NCBI GenBank assembly: GCA_029253585.1
Contig: JAQWZF010000023.1
Coordinates: 248,001 to 312,000 of the forward strand
Direction: 5' to 3'
DNA length: 64,000 nucleotides
Origin: Gammaproteobacteria bacterium
Lineage (GTDB): Bacteria; Pseudomonadota; Gammaproteobacteria; Pseudomonadales; Pseudohongiellaceae
The translations under genes were made by a program, and so were the position numbers. The notes under the pieces are model-generated. The model worked only from the letters and a program-made list of their open reading frames with translations, was not told where the DNA came from and searched no databases. Positions 20,671 to 29,901 of the stretch are shown in pieces (positions within the stretch are counted from its first letter, which is position 1; each line of letters begins with the position of its first letter).

Positions 20671-21184
20671 CTACTTTCAGACCCTGGGCTTATTGTATTC
20701 TGAGTGTGTTTTGCAGGAGTAACTGCAATGCTTTCCGGCCTATCCGCAGCCCACATTGGAACTGCAGTGAAATGCCGCAAAATATGATGGGTAAATATAG
20801 GCACGTTGCCGCTATTTTTCAAGGCTGGAAGGTCCAAACCGCACTATACACAGGATAGAAAGTAAATCGGTGAAAGACTGCTGTGTCAGTTTGAATGTCG
20901 CTGTGAATTTTCAAGGGTAGTGAATTGCCAGCGGACTGACACCGTGCGAGGCGGGACACCGAGCGCGAGCGTACAGGGATGTATTCACAGTTCGCGTCAG
21001 TCCGCTGGCGATTCGCTACCCCGAAAACGAATTCGAAAACAGAGGGGGGTTAGACTAAACAGGCAATAGTCCAACTGGACACTAGCCATACAGACCTCTG
21101 CCCCGGCGGGAATTTAGTCTGTGTTTCTAGTAGCGCTGGCGTTATAATCTCGACTTCCCGGCTAATCCGATACCAATACGCCCA
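20671..21184. other. Divergent intergenic region containing a long inverted repeat
   Basis: About 510 bases without a credible gene separate gldA (minus) and lptM (plus). Apart from the inverted repeat at 20908-21027, I see no clear gene; promoters for both flanks must lie here but none is near consensus. Confidence 0.6.
20908..21027. repeat. 120-base imperfect inverted repeat
   Basis: The left arm (20908-20942) and right arm (20994-21027) are reverse complements over about 34 bases with roughly 5 mismatches. The core GCCAGCGGACTGAC is perfectly paired. The 51-base centre contains GTACAGGGATGTATTCACAG. Length, symmetry and position suggest an intergenic palindromic element of the dispersed repeat type found in many gammaproteobacteria. 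No second copy is apparent elsewhere in the window. As RNA or single-stranded DNA it would fold into one long hairpin. Confidence 0.85.
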
Positions 21185-21328
21185 ATGAAAATTCAAACCA
21201 ACAGATTCTTTGCCCTTCTAGCGCTAGTAAGCCTGACGCTAAGCCTTAGCTATTGCGGACAGAAAGGCGGTCTTACTCGCTCCGAACCCTCAGCGTTCAC
21301 TGCCTCAAACTTCGTCTCGGGCAAATAG
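21185..21328 (+). CDS. lptM: Small lipoprotein LptM (YifL)
   Basis: A 47-residue lipoprotein: basic N-terminus, hydrophobic stretch, then Cys24 in SYCGQKGGL, matching the family pattern C-G-Q-K-G-P/G-L. LptM helps the LptD outer-membrane LPS translocon to oxidise and assemble. It lies directly upstream of lysA-dapF, the conserved location. The residue before the lipidated Cys is Tyr, where Gly, Ala or Ser is usual, so lipobox processing could be inefficient. ATG at 21185; stop TAG 21326-21328. Confidence 0.88.
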   Translation: MKIQTNRFFALLALVSLTLSLSYCGQKGGLTRSEPSAFTASNFVSGK

Positions 21329-21372
21329 CTCATAGGGCCCTGCGGCCCTAATAAACTGGACTCCAAATACGA

Positions 21373-22620
21373 ATGGATTATTTCAATTACAAAGGTGATG
21401 CGCTCTACGCGGAAGACCTGGCCGTTGCCGATATCGCGGAACAGCACGGCACGCCCTGCTTCATCTATTCTCGAGCTACCATTGAGCGGCACTACAGAGC
21501 CTACGAACGGGCGCTTGCCGGGCTGCCCAATATGATTTGCTACGCGGTCAAGGCGAACTCCAACCTGGCGGTGCTGGATGTTCTGGCTCGCATGGGGGCT
21601 GGCTTCGATATTGTCTCCGGTGGCGAGCTGAGTCGCGTACTACAGGCCGGCGGCGACCCGGCGAAAGTTATCTTCTCCGGCCTGGGCAAGACCGTAGCGG
21701 AGATTGAACAGGCGCTTAAGGCCAATATCCACTGTTTCAACGTCGAGTCCGAGGCCGAGCTTAGCCGCCTGAACGAAGTGGCGATTCGACTGGGTCTACC
21801 CGCCTCTATATCCGTGCGAGTGAATCCTGACGTAGATGCCGGCACCCATCCTTATATATCTACAGGCCTCAAGGAGAACAAGTTCGGCATATCCACGGAC
21901 CGCGCGCTTGAAGTCTACAGGACTGCCGCGCAGCTGGAAGGCATCAAGGTAGCAGGCATCGACTGCCACATCGGATCACAGCTTACCTCGGTAGAGCCGT
22001 ATCTCGATGCGATCGATAGATTGCTCGCCATGGTTGACCGTCTCAACGAAGAGGGCATCAGCCTCAATCACTTCGATATGGGCGGCGGCTTAGGTGTGAA
22101 CTACGGCGCCGAGAGTCCGCCACTACCCTCCGAACTGATAGCGGCGGTAAAGAGTCGCTTTGCCGACCGCGGACTTACGCTGATGGTTGAGCCCGGGCGC
22201 TCTATCGCTGCCAACGCTGGCATCTTCGTCACCCGAGTCGAGTATATTAAGCATACCGATCACAAGAACTTCGCGATTGTAGACGGCGCCATGAACGACC
22301 TCTTGAGGCCCGCGCTCTACAGCGCCTGGCAGGAGATCATTCCGGTGATCAAGCGCGAGGGCGACGCGCTTAGCTATGACGTCGTTGGGCCGATTTGCGA
22401 ATCGGCCGATTTCCTTGGCAAGGACCGCGAACTGATAGTGGCTGCAGACGATCTATTGGCAGTGCGCTCCGCTGGTGCCTATGGCTTCGTGATGAGTTCA
22501 AACTACAACACGCGCCCGCGAGTTGCGGAAATCATGGTAGATGGCTCACTCGCGCAGGTTGTTAGACGACGCGAAGTTTTAGAAGATTTGCTCGAACTGG
22601 AGACTTGCCTGCCAAGCTGA
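21373..22620 (+). CDS. lysA: Diaminopimelate decarboxylase
   Basis: A 415-residue PLP enzyme of alanine-racemase fold that makes lysine from meso-diaminopimelate. The PLP lysine is in YAVKANSNLAVL, the glycine-rich phosphate loop in HFDMGGGLGVNY, and the dimer-contributed Cys in GPICESADFLGKDR. Length is normal. It starts 44 bases after lptM and leads straight into dapF, which acts on the preceding substrate in the pathway. Confidence 0.97.
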   Translation: MDYFNYKGDALYAEDLAVADIAEQHGTPCFIYSRATIERHYRAYERALAGLPNMICYAVKANSNLAVLDVLARMGAGFDIVSGGELSRVLQAGGDPAKVIFSGLGKTVAEIEQALKANIHCFNVESEAELSRLNEVAIRLGLPASISVRVNPDVDAGTHPYISTGLKENKFGISTDRALEVYRTAAQLEGIKVAGIDCHIGSQLTSVEPYLDAIDRLLAMVDRLNEEGISLNHFDMGGGLGVNYGAESPPLPSELIAAVKSRFADRGLTLMVEPGRSIAANAGIFVTRVEYIKHTDHKNFAIVDGAMNDLLRPALYSAWQEIIPVIKREGDALSYDVVGPICESADFLGKDRELIVAADDLLAVRSAGAYGFVMSSNYNTRPRVAEIMVDGSLAQVVRRREVLEDLLELETCLPS

Positions 22621-22628
22621 GTCAAATT

Positions 22629-23471
22629 ATGGATATTCACTTTACAAAAATGCATGGCCTGGGCAACGACTTCATAGTGCTCAATAATCTAGACAATGAG
22701 TATAAGCTGAACGCACAGCAGATTTCTCTGCTCGGGGATCGCTGCTTCGGCATTGGCTTCGATCAATTACTGGTACTTGAGTCGGCCGCAGAGGCAGATA
22801 TCGATTTCAGCTATCGTATCTTCAATACCGACGGACGGGAAGTCGAGCATTGTGGTAACGGCGCCCGCTGCTTCGCTAAATATGTCACTGATAAGGGCCT
22901 GACCGACAAGGACAGCATCGTAGTAAAGACGCTCAATCGACTGCTCACACTGACAATAGACGACAATGACCAGGTGCGTGTCAATATGGAGGCACCGGTA
23001 TTCAAGCCGAGTGAAATTCCCTTTGTCAGCAGCAGCGATACCGTCGTGCATTCTCGCCAACTAATTGTTTCCGGCGAATCAGTGTCGGTAGATTTTTGCG
23101 CCTTGTCCATGGGCAACCCCCAAGCCGTAATTAATGTTGAAGACCTGAGCAAAACAGCCGTAAAAGAGATAGGGGCAGCTCTTGGCTCACATCCGGATTT
23201 TCCCGAAGGGTGTAATGTGGGTTTCATGCAGCTGCTCGATAGAAAGTCCATTGAATTACGCGTCTATGAACGCGGTGCTGGCGAGACGCTAGCCTGCGGC
23301 ACTGGGGCCTGTGCTGCGGTAGTGGCCGGTTGCTTACAGGGTCTGTTAGATGATACCGTCAGGGTCAAATTGCGCGGCGGCGAACTTACTATTAAATGGC
23401 TCGGAATCGGCTCTCCCGTCTTTATGACAGGGCCAGCTACTACAGTTTATGAAGGGACAATTCAGATATGA
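22629..23471 (+). CDS. dapF: Diaminopimelate epimerase
   Basis: A 280-residue cofactor-independent racemase converting LL- to meso-diaminopimelate. Both catalytic cysteines are present in the conserved motifs EHCGNGARC and ACGTGACAA. The ATG at 22629 (MDIHFTKMHGLGND) is preferred to the in-frame TTG at 22605 because it matches the family start. The stop overlaps the next gene by 4 bases (ATGA). Confidence 0.97.
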   Translation: MDIHFTKMHGLGNDFIVLNNLDNEYKLNAQQISLLGDRCFGIGFDQLLVLESAAEADIDFSYRIFNTDGREVEHCGNGARCFAKYVTDKGLTDKDSIVVKTLNRLLTLTIDDNDQVRVNMEAPVFKPSEIPFVSSSDTVVHSRQLIVSGESVSVDFCALSMGNPQAVINVEDLSKTAVKEIGAALGSHPDFPEGCNVGFMQLLDRKSIELRVYERGAGETLACGTGACAAVVAGCLQGLLDDTVRVKLRGGELTIKWLGIGSPVFMTGPATTVYEGTIQI

Positions 23472-24193
23472 ACAGCGATAATTCGGCAGCTGAAAAATTT
23501 GAGACCGAGAGCAGCAACAAGCTCTCTGCAGATGACGTTGCCAGCTACCTGAAAACTAACCCCGATTTTTTTATCGAGCAAGAAGACTTGCTCGCAGACC
23601 TTTCGCTTCCACATGAAAGCGGCAAGGCTATTTCTTTATTAGAACGACAAGTTACTATCTTAAGAGATCGAGGACTCGACGCTCGACAGAAACTAAATAA
23701 CCTCCTTGAGAATGCACGCAATAACGATCAGCTTTTTGACACAACACGTAATTTGGTGTTGGCTCTACTCCGAGCGAAAGACATTACTGAGATTGCCGAT
23801 GTTGCTCAAGATCAATTGTCCAATCAAGCCAACATCGATTCCTGCGAGGTCATAATATTCACCAGGCAGGGACAAAGAGTTTCCGACTCGGTACGACTCG
23901 AGGCTGAAGACAATATTAAAGAACGCTTTGCCGATGTATTTCGCCTGAAACGAACCCACTGCGGCCCGATAGGCGAGGAACAGACTCAATACCTCTTCCC
24001 TGCCAGTGGCAACAACATCAAGTCAACGGCACTGTGCCCTGTAATAAGCAATGGTGATGTGTTGGCGCTTATCGCCTTCGGAAATAGTTCTGACAACTAT
24101 TTCAATGTGAATCTGGACACACTGTTCCTCGATTTTATTGGTCATGTAGTCGGCGTTGTCCTCGACAAGCAACTAAGCGAAACCGCACAGTAA
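23468..24193 (+). CDS. DUF484 family protein
   Basis: A 241-residue protein with the family N-terminus (SADDVASYLKTNPDFFIEQEDLLADLSLPHES), a short coiled coil and a GAF-like C-terminal half. DUF484 proteins sit between dapF and xerC in many gammaproteobacteria; function unknown. Here it is translationally coupled to dapF by a 4-base overlap, but xerC is absent downstream, where two glycosyltransferases lie on the opposite strand. Confidence 0.9.
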   Translation: MNSDNSAAEKFETESSNKLSADDVASYLKTNPDFFIEQEDLLADLSLPHESGKAISLLERQVTILRDRGLDARQKLNNLLENARNNDQLFDTTRNLVLALLRAKDITEIADVAQDQLSNQANIDSCEVIIFTRQGQRVSDSVRLEAEDNIKERFADVFRLKRTHCGPIGEEQTQYLFPASGNNIKSTALCPVISNGDVLALIAFGNSSDNYFNVNLDTLFLDFIGHVVGVVLDKQLSETAQ

Positions 24194-24319
24194 ACTCTTT
24201 GACGTGCCATGGGGCTTAAGCAGAGGTTGCCTGTATGTCTACTGAAAATCCAGCTGAAAACCTCAATCAGGTTTCAATACTCTTCTCGATTCTGGCTGAT
24301 GCCGACTCTCTCTGCTGCG

Positions 24320-25255
24320 TTAGAATTTTCTAGCTACGCGGTACAGAAAACGCTGCACAATACCGATCTTGATCCCCATGCCTCCGCAAAGCCGCAGGTT
24401 TACGCGCTGCCTGCCTGATAGCTCTACCCCATAACGACGGCGAAACTCAGCGGCCTGAATAGCTACTTCGACCAGATGATCATTGGCTTTGCGTGTCAGT
24501 ATTCTGCGCCACAATGTCATGTTAACGGCCGATACGTTAGTAAATTCCTTTGCTCCAATCGCGTTTTTTTCATGCTGGCGGTAGTGCACCAAGGGCATAT
24601 CTAAATAGACAATTCTGCCAAATGCTGCCGCCACCAAGCCAAGCCACCAGTCGTGCATGATTGCATTGACTGCAATCGGCAATGCTTTCGCAGCAAGGGT
24701 CTCGTTGATTAAAGCCGTGCAGCCGGTCACTAGATTGCTGATGACTAAGTTCGGGAAACTATTTCTCTCAATCTCCAAGCCTTGGTAGCTGACAAACGAT
24801 CTTGATATCACCGTATTCTGCTCCGAGACAACTTCGAGGTCGCTATGCACGAGCACGGCTTGTGCCGAGCCCCTATCTGCCTCTGCCTCCATCATGGCCG
24901 CTACTTGTTTCTCAATTTTGTCCGGGAACCAGGTATCGTCCTGGTCGCAAAACATCATATAGGCGGACTCGAGTCCTATCGCAGTTTTATTCTTGAGAAC
25001 GTAGTCGATAAGGAAAGCGAAACCTCCACTAGCGCCTTTGTTTTCATCGTCGCGCGGCAGTAAATGTATCTGGCCAGGATTCGCCAGTGCATAGCCTTCC
25101 AATATAGCCACGGTCCCATCGGACGAACCATCGTCTCGTACAACCAGAATAAAATCGGAATATGATTGCGCCAGAAGTGAGTTAAGTTGCTCTCCGAGAA
25201 ACCTCTCCCCATTGTAAGTGGAAAGCAGTACCGCTATTTTTGTTTGATTACTCAT
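24320..25255 (-). CDS. Family 2 glycosyltransferase
   Basis: A 311-residue GT-A fold transferase. The N-terminal VLLSTYNGERFLGEQLNSLL, the DDGSSDGT nucleotide-binding motif and the DQDDTWFPDKI metal-binding motif are clear. The pattern resembles polysaccharide or O-antigen rhamnosyl/galactosyl transferases. It follows another GT2 gene by 6 bases, and both follow a small membrane-protein gene, so the three probably act together in surface glycan assembly. The acceptor is unknown. Confidence 0.88.
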   Translation of the reverse strand: MSNQTKIAVLLSTYNGERFLGEQLNSLLAQSYSDFILVVRDDGSSDGTVAILEGYALANPGQIHLLPRDDENKGASGGFAFLIDYVLKNKTAIGLESAYMMFCDQDDTWFPDKIEKQVAAMMEAEADRGSAQAVLVHSDLEVVSEQNTVISRSFVSYQGLEIERNSFPNLVISNLVTGCTALINETLAAKALPIAVNAIMHDWWLGLVAAAFGRIVYLDMPLVHYRQHEKNAIGAKEFTNVSAVNMTLWRRILTRKANDHLVEVAIQAAEFRRRYGVELSGRQRVNLRLCGGMGIKIGIVQRFLYRVARKF

Positions 25256-25261
25256 CTGTAA

Positions 25262-26194
25262 CTACGCCAAAGTCTTAGCATCACGAATCCCGGAGCGAAT
25301 ATTTTGGAAATATTCCCCGCGCTGTGGAGAAGATAGCAATAACCAAACCACTTTCAAGGTAAAGCGAATCATGTCTCGAAATTTCCATCCCATCGGAGAG
25401 TACGGCGCACTGTACAGGTGCATTCTATTTCTACTGGAGTAGTACGTACGCGAGGGATTATGTTTTGCGATCAACCCTGCCTTGACCAAAGGATTAGAAC
25501 TACGTTCACCTATGGCATGATAGAGCACGGCAGCATCGGTACCAACGAGATCGAAACCTAAAGATTTGGCACGAAAACACCATTCCAGGTCGATGTTGTC
25601 GATGAAGTAGCTTTCCTTCATGTCCCCAGCCTCAGCGATGCAGTCAAGAGATAACATCGAGCCTGAGGTAATTAGAAAATCCGCAATAAAGTGTTTCTCC
25701 TGGCCAGCGAAGTGCCTGTCTGAGCGCAGAAATATCTTGCTGAATAATTTGAACGGTGTCTGTCGCATAGTCTGGGGGTTGATAATTCGAGGACCTATTG
25801 CGGCGATACCCTTAGCGCTGTATCCACTCGCGTCTTTGTGGGCTGCTATCATGCGCCTAACGAATAAGTCACACAGGCTGCTGTCCTGATCGAACAGAAA
25901 GATATAGTCATACTTTTTTGCACGCGCCCAGGCAATACCCTTGTTGAGAGCCTTTGCTAGGCCCTCGTTTCCATCTAGGCGCATCAGTTTGACGCAGCGC
26001 TTATAGACCATAATAGAATCAGCTATTTCACCGATGGCCTCTGAGCCATTATCGATGACAATGAAGTCGGTTTCTTTGTTGAGCTGGCTGACCAGTTTCA
26101 GGAGTGCGGTTACGTCAGGATTATAGGTCACCACCACAGCGCAGCTGCCCGGTTCAGCGGGATCTTTCTCCGCCAGTGCTTCCTTAGCTGTCAC
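25262..26194 (-). CDS. Family 2 glycosyltransferase, rhamnosyltransferase-like
   Basis: A 310-residue GT2 enzyme: CAVVVTYNPDVTALLKLVSQL, the VIDNGS motif and FDQDSSLCD, which resemble the rhamnosyltransferase subfamily used in O-antigen synthesis. The start overlaps the end of the upstream membrane-protein gene by 11 bases, indicating coupling. Located between dapF-DUF484 and gshB, where such genes are not part of the usual conserved order, so the three-gene set may be an insertion in place of xerC and its neighbours. Confidence 0.85.
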   Translation of the reverse strand: MTAKEALAEKDPAEPGSCAVVVTYNPDVTALLKLVSQLNKETDFIVIDNGSEAIGEIADSIMVYKRCVKLMRLDGNEGLAKALNKGIAWARAKKYDYIFLFDQDSSLCDLFVRRMIAAHKDASGYSAKGIAAIGPRIINPQTMRQTPFKLFSKIFLRSDRHFAGQEKHFIADFLITSGSMLSLDCIAEAGDMKESYFIDNIDLEWCFRAKSLGFDLVGTDAAVLYHAIGERSSNPLVKAGLIAKHNPSRTYYSSRNRMHLYSAPYSPMGWKFRDMIRFTLKVVWLLLSSPQRGEYFQNIRSGIRDAKTLA

Positions 26195-26693
26195 CTGGCA
26201 CTTCCGCTGAGATTGAGAGCCGACTGGGGTCGTTACTCGACAGGATCAAGAAATAGGCAATAGAGGCGATACCCAAGCACAGCCCAACAACCACGCCGGC
26301 ATCGACTATACCACGCCAGGGTTGTGGCAGACTGCGTGCGATAAGCACGAAGCAGATAACCATAGAGGTAAGGGCGAACGAGAGAAACTGGCGTTTTCTA
26401 GTGGCATAGATATAGCCCATACAGAAAAGTGGCGCGAGCAGCACATGCATTGGCCTGGGGTTGGCAGCAAGGTATCGAGCCCTCACCACCACTCTGGGCG
26501 CAAAGGCACGATGAAATCCCTTATATCCTTCCGCATAGGCCATATAGATCACACTAAAGCACAGCGCAAACCAGTGAAATGCAGACATTGGGGAATTTTC
26601 CAGCTCCAGAACCATTGGTGCTAGCCTATATATAGCGAAGCTCAGCAGTAATATTACCCCGCCGATACCCCATGCCATGCCGAATACTTTCAC
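26184..26693 (-). CDS. Small integral membrane protein of unknown function
   Basis: A 169-residue protein with about four hydrophobic segments (around residues 5-27, 40-57, 85-115 and 128-152) and a basic loop rich in Arg/Pro between them (FAPRVVVRARYLAANPRP). I do not recognise a family. Overlap with the glycosyltransferase start suggests a shared operon and possibly a role in glycan export, anchoring or modification. Confidence 0.7.
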   Translation of the reverse strand: MKVFGMAWGIGGVILLLSFAIYRLAPMVLELENSPMSAFHWFALCFSVIYMAYAEGYKGFHRAFAPRVVVRARYLAANPRPMHVLLAPLFCMGYIYATRKRQFLSFALTSMVICFVLIARSLPQPWRGIVDAGVVVGLCLGIASIAYFLILSSNDPSRLSISAEVPGDS

Positions 26694-26927
26694 TGTAGAT
26701 CACTGCCTTGAAATAAGGCGCCATTATAGCGGCTTTAGTGAAGAACCTGAAAAATCATTCCACTCGCTTTGGATAGCTTGCGAAACGGCAGCTTTGGGAC
26801 ATCGCATCTAAAGATAAAGTGGGATATTATTTCGCCCTGAATCATGGCGGCTGTGGCTCACTAAATGAGTTCGGCCGACCCCATTCAGCCCCCCTTACTG
26901 CTGCAGCTTTACTATAGGATCGAACAA

Positions 26928-27881
26928 ATGGGTGTAAAACTTGGTGTAGTGATGGACCCGATAGAATCCATCACTGTGAAGAAGGACACGACACTTGCAA
27001 TGTTACTAGCCGCTCAAAAGCGCGGTTGGATTATTCACTATATGCTGCAGTCCGATATGTATCTGGATCAGGGTCAATGTCGCGCAACAATTCAAACACT
27101 GTCGGTCAGAGATGATGAAGAAGATTGGTTTAGTCTTGGCAGCAAGGCCGACATCGCGCTATTCGAACTTGATGTAATACTCATGCGAAAAGACCCCCCT
27201 TTCGATATAGATTATATCTATTCCACGTATCTTCTTGAGCAGGCTCAGCGCGAAGGGACGATGATCGTGAATGATCCGCAAAGCCTGCGTGACTGCAACG
27301 AAAAATTGTTCGCGACTCAATTCCCGCAGTGCTGCCCACCGCTAGTCGTTGCATCCTCGCAGGAAAAGCTAAAGGCATTTCACCAAGAACACGAAGATGT
27401 AATATACAAGCCTCTAGATGGAATGGGCGGTGCTTCAATATTCCGCGTGAAGGTTGGCGATCCCAACCTGAGCGTTGTAATAGAAACTCTGACTGATAAC
27501 GGTCGAAAACAGATCATGGCGCAGAAGTTTATTCCTGATATCGTCAACGGTGACAAGCGTATCTTGATGATCGATGGCGAACCGGTAAATTATGCCCTCG
27601 CCAGAATTCCGGCATCAGGAGAAACCAGAGGCAATCTGGCAGCCGGAGGAAGCGGTGTAGCACAAGAGCTAACCGAGAAAGATCGCTGGATCTGTGAACA
27701 AGTCGGTCCTGTTTTGAGAGAAAAGAACTTACTCTTCGTTGGTCTCGATGTAATAGGCGACTATTTGACCGAAATTAACGTCACCAGCCCAACTTGCATA
27801 CGAGAGATAGACAAAGCGTTCAATCTCGACATTGCTGGCGACTTAATGGATTGTATTCAGGCGAAGCTAGAAGCAGCCTGA
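26928..27881 (+). CDS. gshB: Glutathione synthetase
   Basis: A 317-residue ATP-grasp ligase joining glycine to gamma-glutamylcysteine. Key segments: MGVKLGVVMDPIESITVKKDTT, ILMRKDPPFD, PLDGMGGASIFRV, ARIPASGETRGNLAAGG and EINVTSPTCIREI. The ATG at 26928 aligns with E. coli GshB. The in-frame upstream start at 26865 would add residues absent from the family. It leads the conserved series gshB-tonB-algH-ruvX. Confidence 0.97.
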   Translation: MGVKLGVVMDPIESITVKKDTTLAMLLAAQKRGWIIHYMLQSDMYLDQGQCRATIQTLSVRDDEEDWFSLGSKADIALFELDVILMRKDPPFDIDYIYSTYLLEQAQREGTMIVNDPQSLRDCNEKLFATQFPQCCPPLVVASSQEKLKAFHQEHEDVIYKPLDGMGGASIFRVKVGDPNLSVVIETLTDNGRKQIMAQKFIPDIVNGDKRILMIDGEPVNYALARIPASGETRGNLAAGGSGVAQELTEKDRWICEQVGPVLREKNLLFVGLDVIGDYLTEINVTSPTCIREIDKAFNLDIAGDLMDCIQAKLEAA

Positions 27882-27911
27882 CTACAGCCATATCTCTAAC
27901 AAGGCAGATAC

Positions 27912-28787
27912 ATGGCTACCAGTGATGAGAAACTTTCCAGGGAGCGTTTTGGCTTTACTGTTTTTCTCTCGGCATGTGTTCACGCGATCATAATTCTAGG
28001 CGTTGGTTTTACCTACCTGGAAGAATTGAATAGCGAGCCAGCGCTTGAAATTACCATGGCTCAGTATCGTAGTGAGCTCGCTCCCGATAAAGCCGATTTC
28101 CTGGCGCAAGAAGATCAAATAGGTAGTGGTGCACTCGATAATGCTGCAGCACCAAGCTCTCCCTTTGAGTCCGACTTAATTGCTGACGTGATTCAGGAGG
28201 TCGTTCCTATTTCACAGGCACAGGAAATAATCAATGAGATAGATGTCCAAGACACCGCGGTTATTTCTTCATTCCAGAATGAGCAGCAAGTTCAGCAGCA
28301 ACTGGACGAGCTAGAACCTGAAAAAGAAATGCCTTTGTCCGACCAGACTACTCCAGATAACCTGAGTCTCGCGATCGCGAGCCTACAGGCACAACTAGAC
28401 ATTCAAAGACAGGCCTACGCCAAGCGGCCTAGAAAGTATACAATTTCATCGGCCTCCACAATTAAGAGTCAGGACGCACTCTATTTAGATAGCTGGCGTA
28501 GGAGAATAGAAGCTGTTGGAAACATTAATTATCCTGCCGAAGCTAGAATGCAACAAGTCTATGGCAGCCTAAGAATGTTGGTAGCGCTACTTCCTAATGG
28601 CGATGTCTCTGAGATAAAAATCCTGCAGTCTTCGGGCTATTCCATTCTTGACCAGGCTGCTGTCCAGATTGTCAACATGGCTGCGCCGTTCGATCCGTTT
28701 CCTGAGGCAATGCGCGCCGAAGCTGATATACTGGAAATCATACGTACCTGGCGCTTCCATGAGGGGAACGCGCTAACTAGTTTTTAA
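27912..28787 (+). CDS. TonB-family energy transducer
   Basis: A 291-residue protein with one N-terminal membrane anchor (about residues 14-35), an acidic, Gln-rich periplasmic linker and a C-terminal TonB domain (about 200-285; YPAEARMQQVYGSLRMLVALLPNGDVSEIKILQSSGYSILDQAAVQIV). The linker lacks the Pro-Lys/Pro-Glu repeats of classic TonB. The position between gshB and algH matches the TonB3-type gene of Pseudomonas, linked there to type IV pilus function. That is notable because pilT next door is dead. Confidence 0.88.
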   Translation: MATSDEKLSRERFGFTVFLSACVHAIIILGVGFTYLEELNSEPALEITMAQYRSELAPDKADFLAQEDQIGSGALDNAAAPSSPFESDLIADVIQEVVPISQAQEIINEIDVQDTAVISSFQNEQQVQQQLDELEPEKEMPLSDQTTPDNLSLAIASLQAQLDIQRQAYAKRPRKYTISSASTIKSQDALYLDSWRRRIEAVGNINYPAEARMQQVYGSLRMLVALLPNGDVSEIKILQSSGYSILDQAAVQIVNMAAPFDPFPEAMRAEADILEIIRTWRFHEGNALTSF

Positions 28788-28821
28788 GGCGCCTCTGTCA
28801 CTAGATTTAACATTCAAACCA

Positions 28822-29400
28822 ATGAACGACTTCAGCAAGCCAAGCTACCTAGAGAATCAGTTCCTGATCGCAATGCCGCAGATGGCGGATTCTTTTTTTG
28901 CGAACACTCTCACCTATCTGTGGAAACACAACGACGATGGTGCGCTAGGCATAGTCATCAATAAGCCATTGCGGGCGAGCATCGCCGACATATTCGATGA
29001 ACTACAGATCGAATGCACTATAGAAGACGGCCCTTTTCGAGAAAGATCCGTTCTGGCGGGCGGGCCGGTGGAGCAAGATAAAGGCTTTATTATCCATGAT
29101 GCGCCTAAAGCCTGGGAGTCTTCGATATCCGTAACAGATGGCATCAGTATCTGCACATCGAAATCCGTCCTGGAAGACATCGCCCGTGGCAATGGTCCTG
29201 CAAACTACGTCGTCGCGCTAGGCTGTGCCGGTTGGGAAGCCGGTCAGCTGGAGCAGGAGATTAGTGCGAATGCCTGGCTTACGGTTCCTGCAAAAAGCGA
29301 TCTGATTTTTTCCAGCGACTATGCGAAGAAGACCCAGCGCGCGGCGTCACTCTTAGGTGTGGATCTACAACACCTTTCACCGGCCGCTGGCCATTCCTAA
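28822..29400 (+). CDS. algH: YqgE/AlgH family (DUF179) protein
   Basis: A 192-residue protein with the diagnostic start YLENQFLIAMPQMADSFFANTLTYLWKHNDDGALGIVINKP, then GGPVEQDKGFIIH and GCAGWEAGQLEQEI. Called a regulator of alginate synthesis in Pseudomonas, but its biochemical function is not settled. It lies 34 bases after the tonB-like gene and 24 before ruvX. A run of seven Ts within the gene is intact and in frame. Confidence 0.93.
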   Translation: MNDFSKPSYLENQFLIAMPQMADSFFANTLTYLWKHNDDGALGIVINKPLRASIADIFDELQIECTIEDGPFRERSVLAGGPVEQDKGFIIHDAPKAWESSISVTDGISICTSKSVLEDIARGNGPANYVVALGCAGWEAGQLEQEISANAWLTVPAKSDLIFSSDYAKKTQRAASLLGVDLQHLSPAAGHS

Positions 29401-29424
29401 ACTCACACAATTCGGCTACGGCAA

Positions 29425-29877
29425 TTGATCCTAAACAGCTTTCCCAAGAATGACGAACCAATCTCCGCCTTAGGCTTTGACTATGGCACACAGCGTATAG
29501 GGGTGGCATTCGGCCAGAGTCTCACCGGCACGGCGCAGCCTGTCTGTGTGCTCAGAGCTAGAGATGGCATTCCGGACTGGGCCGAGATCGAGTCATTGAT
29601 AGCCGAGTGGAGGCCAAACCTCTTTGTGGTGGGCCTTCCCTACAACCTCGACGGCAGCGAGAGTGTTCTCATGGTCAGAGCTGTGAAGTTTGCCAATCGC
29701 CTCAATGGTCGCTTTAACAAACCTAGTTACGGAATGGACGAACGACTCTCTTCTGTTGAGGCCGCCGAACGGATTCTAGAAGAGAATCGGGGCTCAAAAA
29801 AAAGAGCTGCTATAGATGACATAGCAGCTCAGATTATTTTACAAAATTGGTTCTCCGAATTGGCTGCCACCAAGTAG
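29425..29877 (+). CDS. ruvX: Putative pre-16S rRNA nuclease / Holliday junction resolvase-like YqgF
   Basis: A 150-residue RNase H-fold nuclease. The N-terminal catalytic motif is LGFDYGTQRIGVAFGQ; further motifs are VVGLPYNLDGSES and the C-terminal AAIDDIAAQIILQNW. In E. coli YqgF processes the 5' end of 16S rRNA. No ATG fits the N-terminus; TTG at 29425 is the most likely start. The run AAAAAAAA near its end is in frame. Confidence 0.9.
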   Translation: MILNSFPKNDEPISALGFDYGTQRIGVAFGQSLTGTAQPVCVLRARDGIPDWAEIESLIAEWRPNLFVVGLPYNLDGSESVLMVRAVKFANRLNGRFNKPSYGMDERLSSVEAAERILEENRGSKKRAAIDDIAAQIILQNWFSELAATK

Positions 29878-29901
29878 AGCCAGGCAGTCACAATCCCGAA
29901 C

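Noticed and set aside
24235-24333. A 32-residue frame (MSTENPAENLNQV) after DUF484, where xerC would be expected
   Set aside because: It does not resemble the XerC N-terminus, overlaps the end of the glycosyltransferase, and is too short to support.
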